The notes under the pieces are model-generated. The model saw nothing but the letters and a program-made list of their open reading frames with translations. It was not told the origin of the DNA and ran no database searches. Shown here in pieces: positions 5,773 through 5,882 of a DNA stretch of 5,882 nucleotides. Within the stretch, counting starts at the first letter, position 1; each line of letters begins with the position of its first letter. The DNA is from Pontiellaceae bacterium (GTDB lineage: Bacteria > Verrucomicrobiota > Kiritimatiellia > Kiritimatiellales > Tichowtungiaceae): assembly GCA_025457785.1 (NCBI GenBank), contig JALOTS010000238.1, positions 1 to 5,882 of the forward strand, in the 5' to 3' direction. The translations under genes and the position numbers were made by a program.

Positions 5773-5882
5773 TTAACGGGGTTTCAGCTCAATCAGGTCG
5801 AAATACGCCGTCCCTGAAAATGTCGAGTCCGAAAACATTCTCACGGTTAAACTGGTATTCGTCGCCGTAAAGCTGCCCGAAT
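5773..5882 (-). CDS. C-terminal end of an unidentified, probably secreted protein (enters from right edge)
   Basis: Read on the minus strand, the last 110 bases are open and end with TAA at 5773-5775, giving 35 residues plus a partial codon. The visible sequence includes SGSFTATNTSLTVRMFSDST and then FSGTAYFDLIELKPR. The alternation of beta-strand residues with Ser/Thr, and the ending (TVR, then GTAYFDLIEL), resemble the last strands of jelly-roll, carbohydrate-binding-like domains, which commonly close with a TAYFDD-like strand in exported proteins. Reading frame, position after a strong hairpin and convergent orientation all support a real gene end. No PEP-CTERM-like anchor is present at the C-terminus. 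The tail is too short to name a family, and the start is outside the window. Confidence 0.6.
   Translation of the reverse strand, partial: SGSFTATNTSLTVRMFSDSTFSGTAYFDLIELKPR

Overview
The window reads as chromosomal DNA from a Gram-negative-type bacterium of the Planctomycetes-Verrucomicrobia-Chlamydiae group, most likely the Kiritimatiellota/Verrucomicrobiota side. This is an inference from protein style: a membrane-anchored GAF-PP2C phosphatase paired with a long STAS protein, a glutaminyl-tRNA synthetase, and secreted beta-rich proteins with Sec signal peptides on both flanks. No 16S or other decisive marker is present. Moderate GC and tight gene packing look like native chromosome. I saw no insertion sequence, phage gene, tRNA, rRNA or CRISPR array.

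Layout from left to right. 1-595 (minus) is the N-terminal part of a secreted, probably beta-helical surface protein that runs off the left edge. 652-1990 (minus) is one ancestral gene, membrane helix + GAF + SpoIIE/PP2C phosphatase, now split into two overlapping frames by a lesion inside the GAF domain. 1997-2515 (minus) is a STAS-domain anti-sigma-factor-antagonist-like protein. 2596-3273 (minus) is rsmI and 3273-3833 (minus) is a maf-family nucleotide pyrophosphatase; these two overlap by one base. 3834-3981 is a divergent promoter region. 3982-5628 (plus) is glnS. 5629-5772 is non-coding and carries a perfect 14-bp hairpin. 5773-5882 (minus) is the last 35 codons of another gene, probably secreted, that enters from the right.

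The minus-strand cluster maf-rsmI-STAS-phosphatase has the order and spacing of an operon. Its first two genes are housekeeping (nucleotide-pool sanitation, 16S rRNA methylation). The last two form the output half of a partner-switching signalling module, in which the phosphatase would dephosphorylate the STAS protein. The matching anti-sigma kinase is not in the window. glnS is transcribed away from this cluster and converges on the right-hand gene, with the hairpin between them.

The most notable observation is the phosphatase. The reading frame breaks in the GAF domain, and the GAF is also about 30-40 residues shorter than usual, lacking the glycine-rich G-x-G-x-x-G segment. This points to a short out-of-frame deletion rather than a single-base error. 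I found no convincing evidence of a wholly new system.
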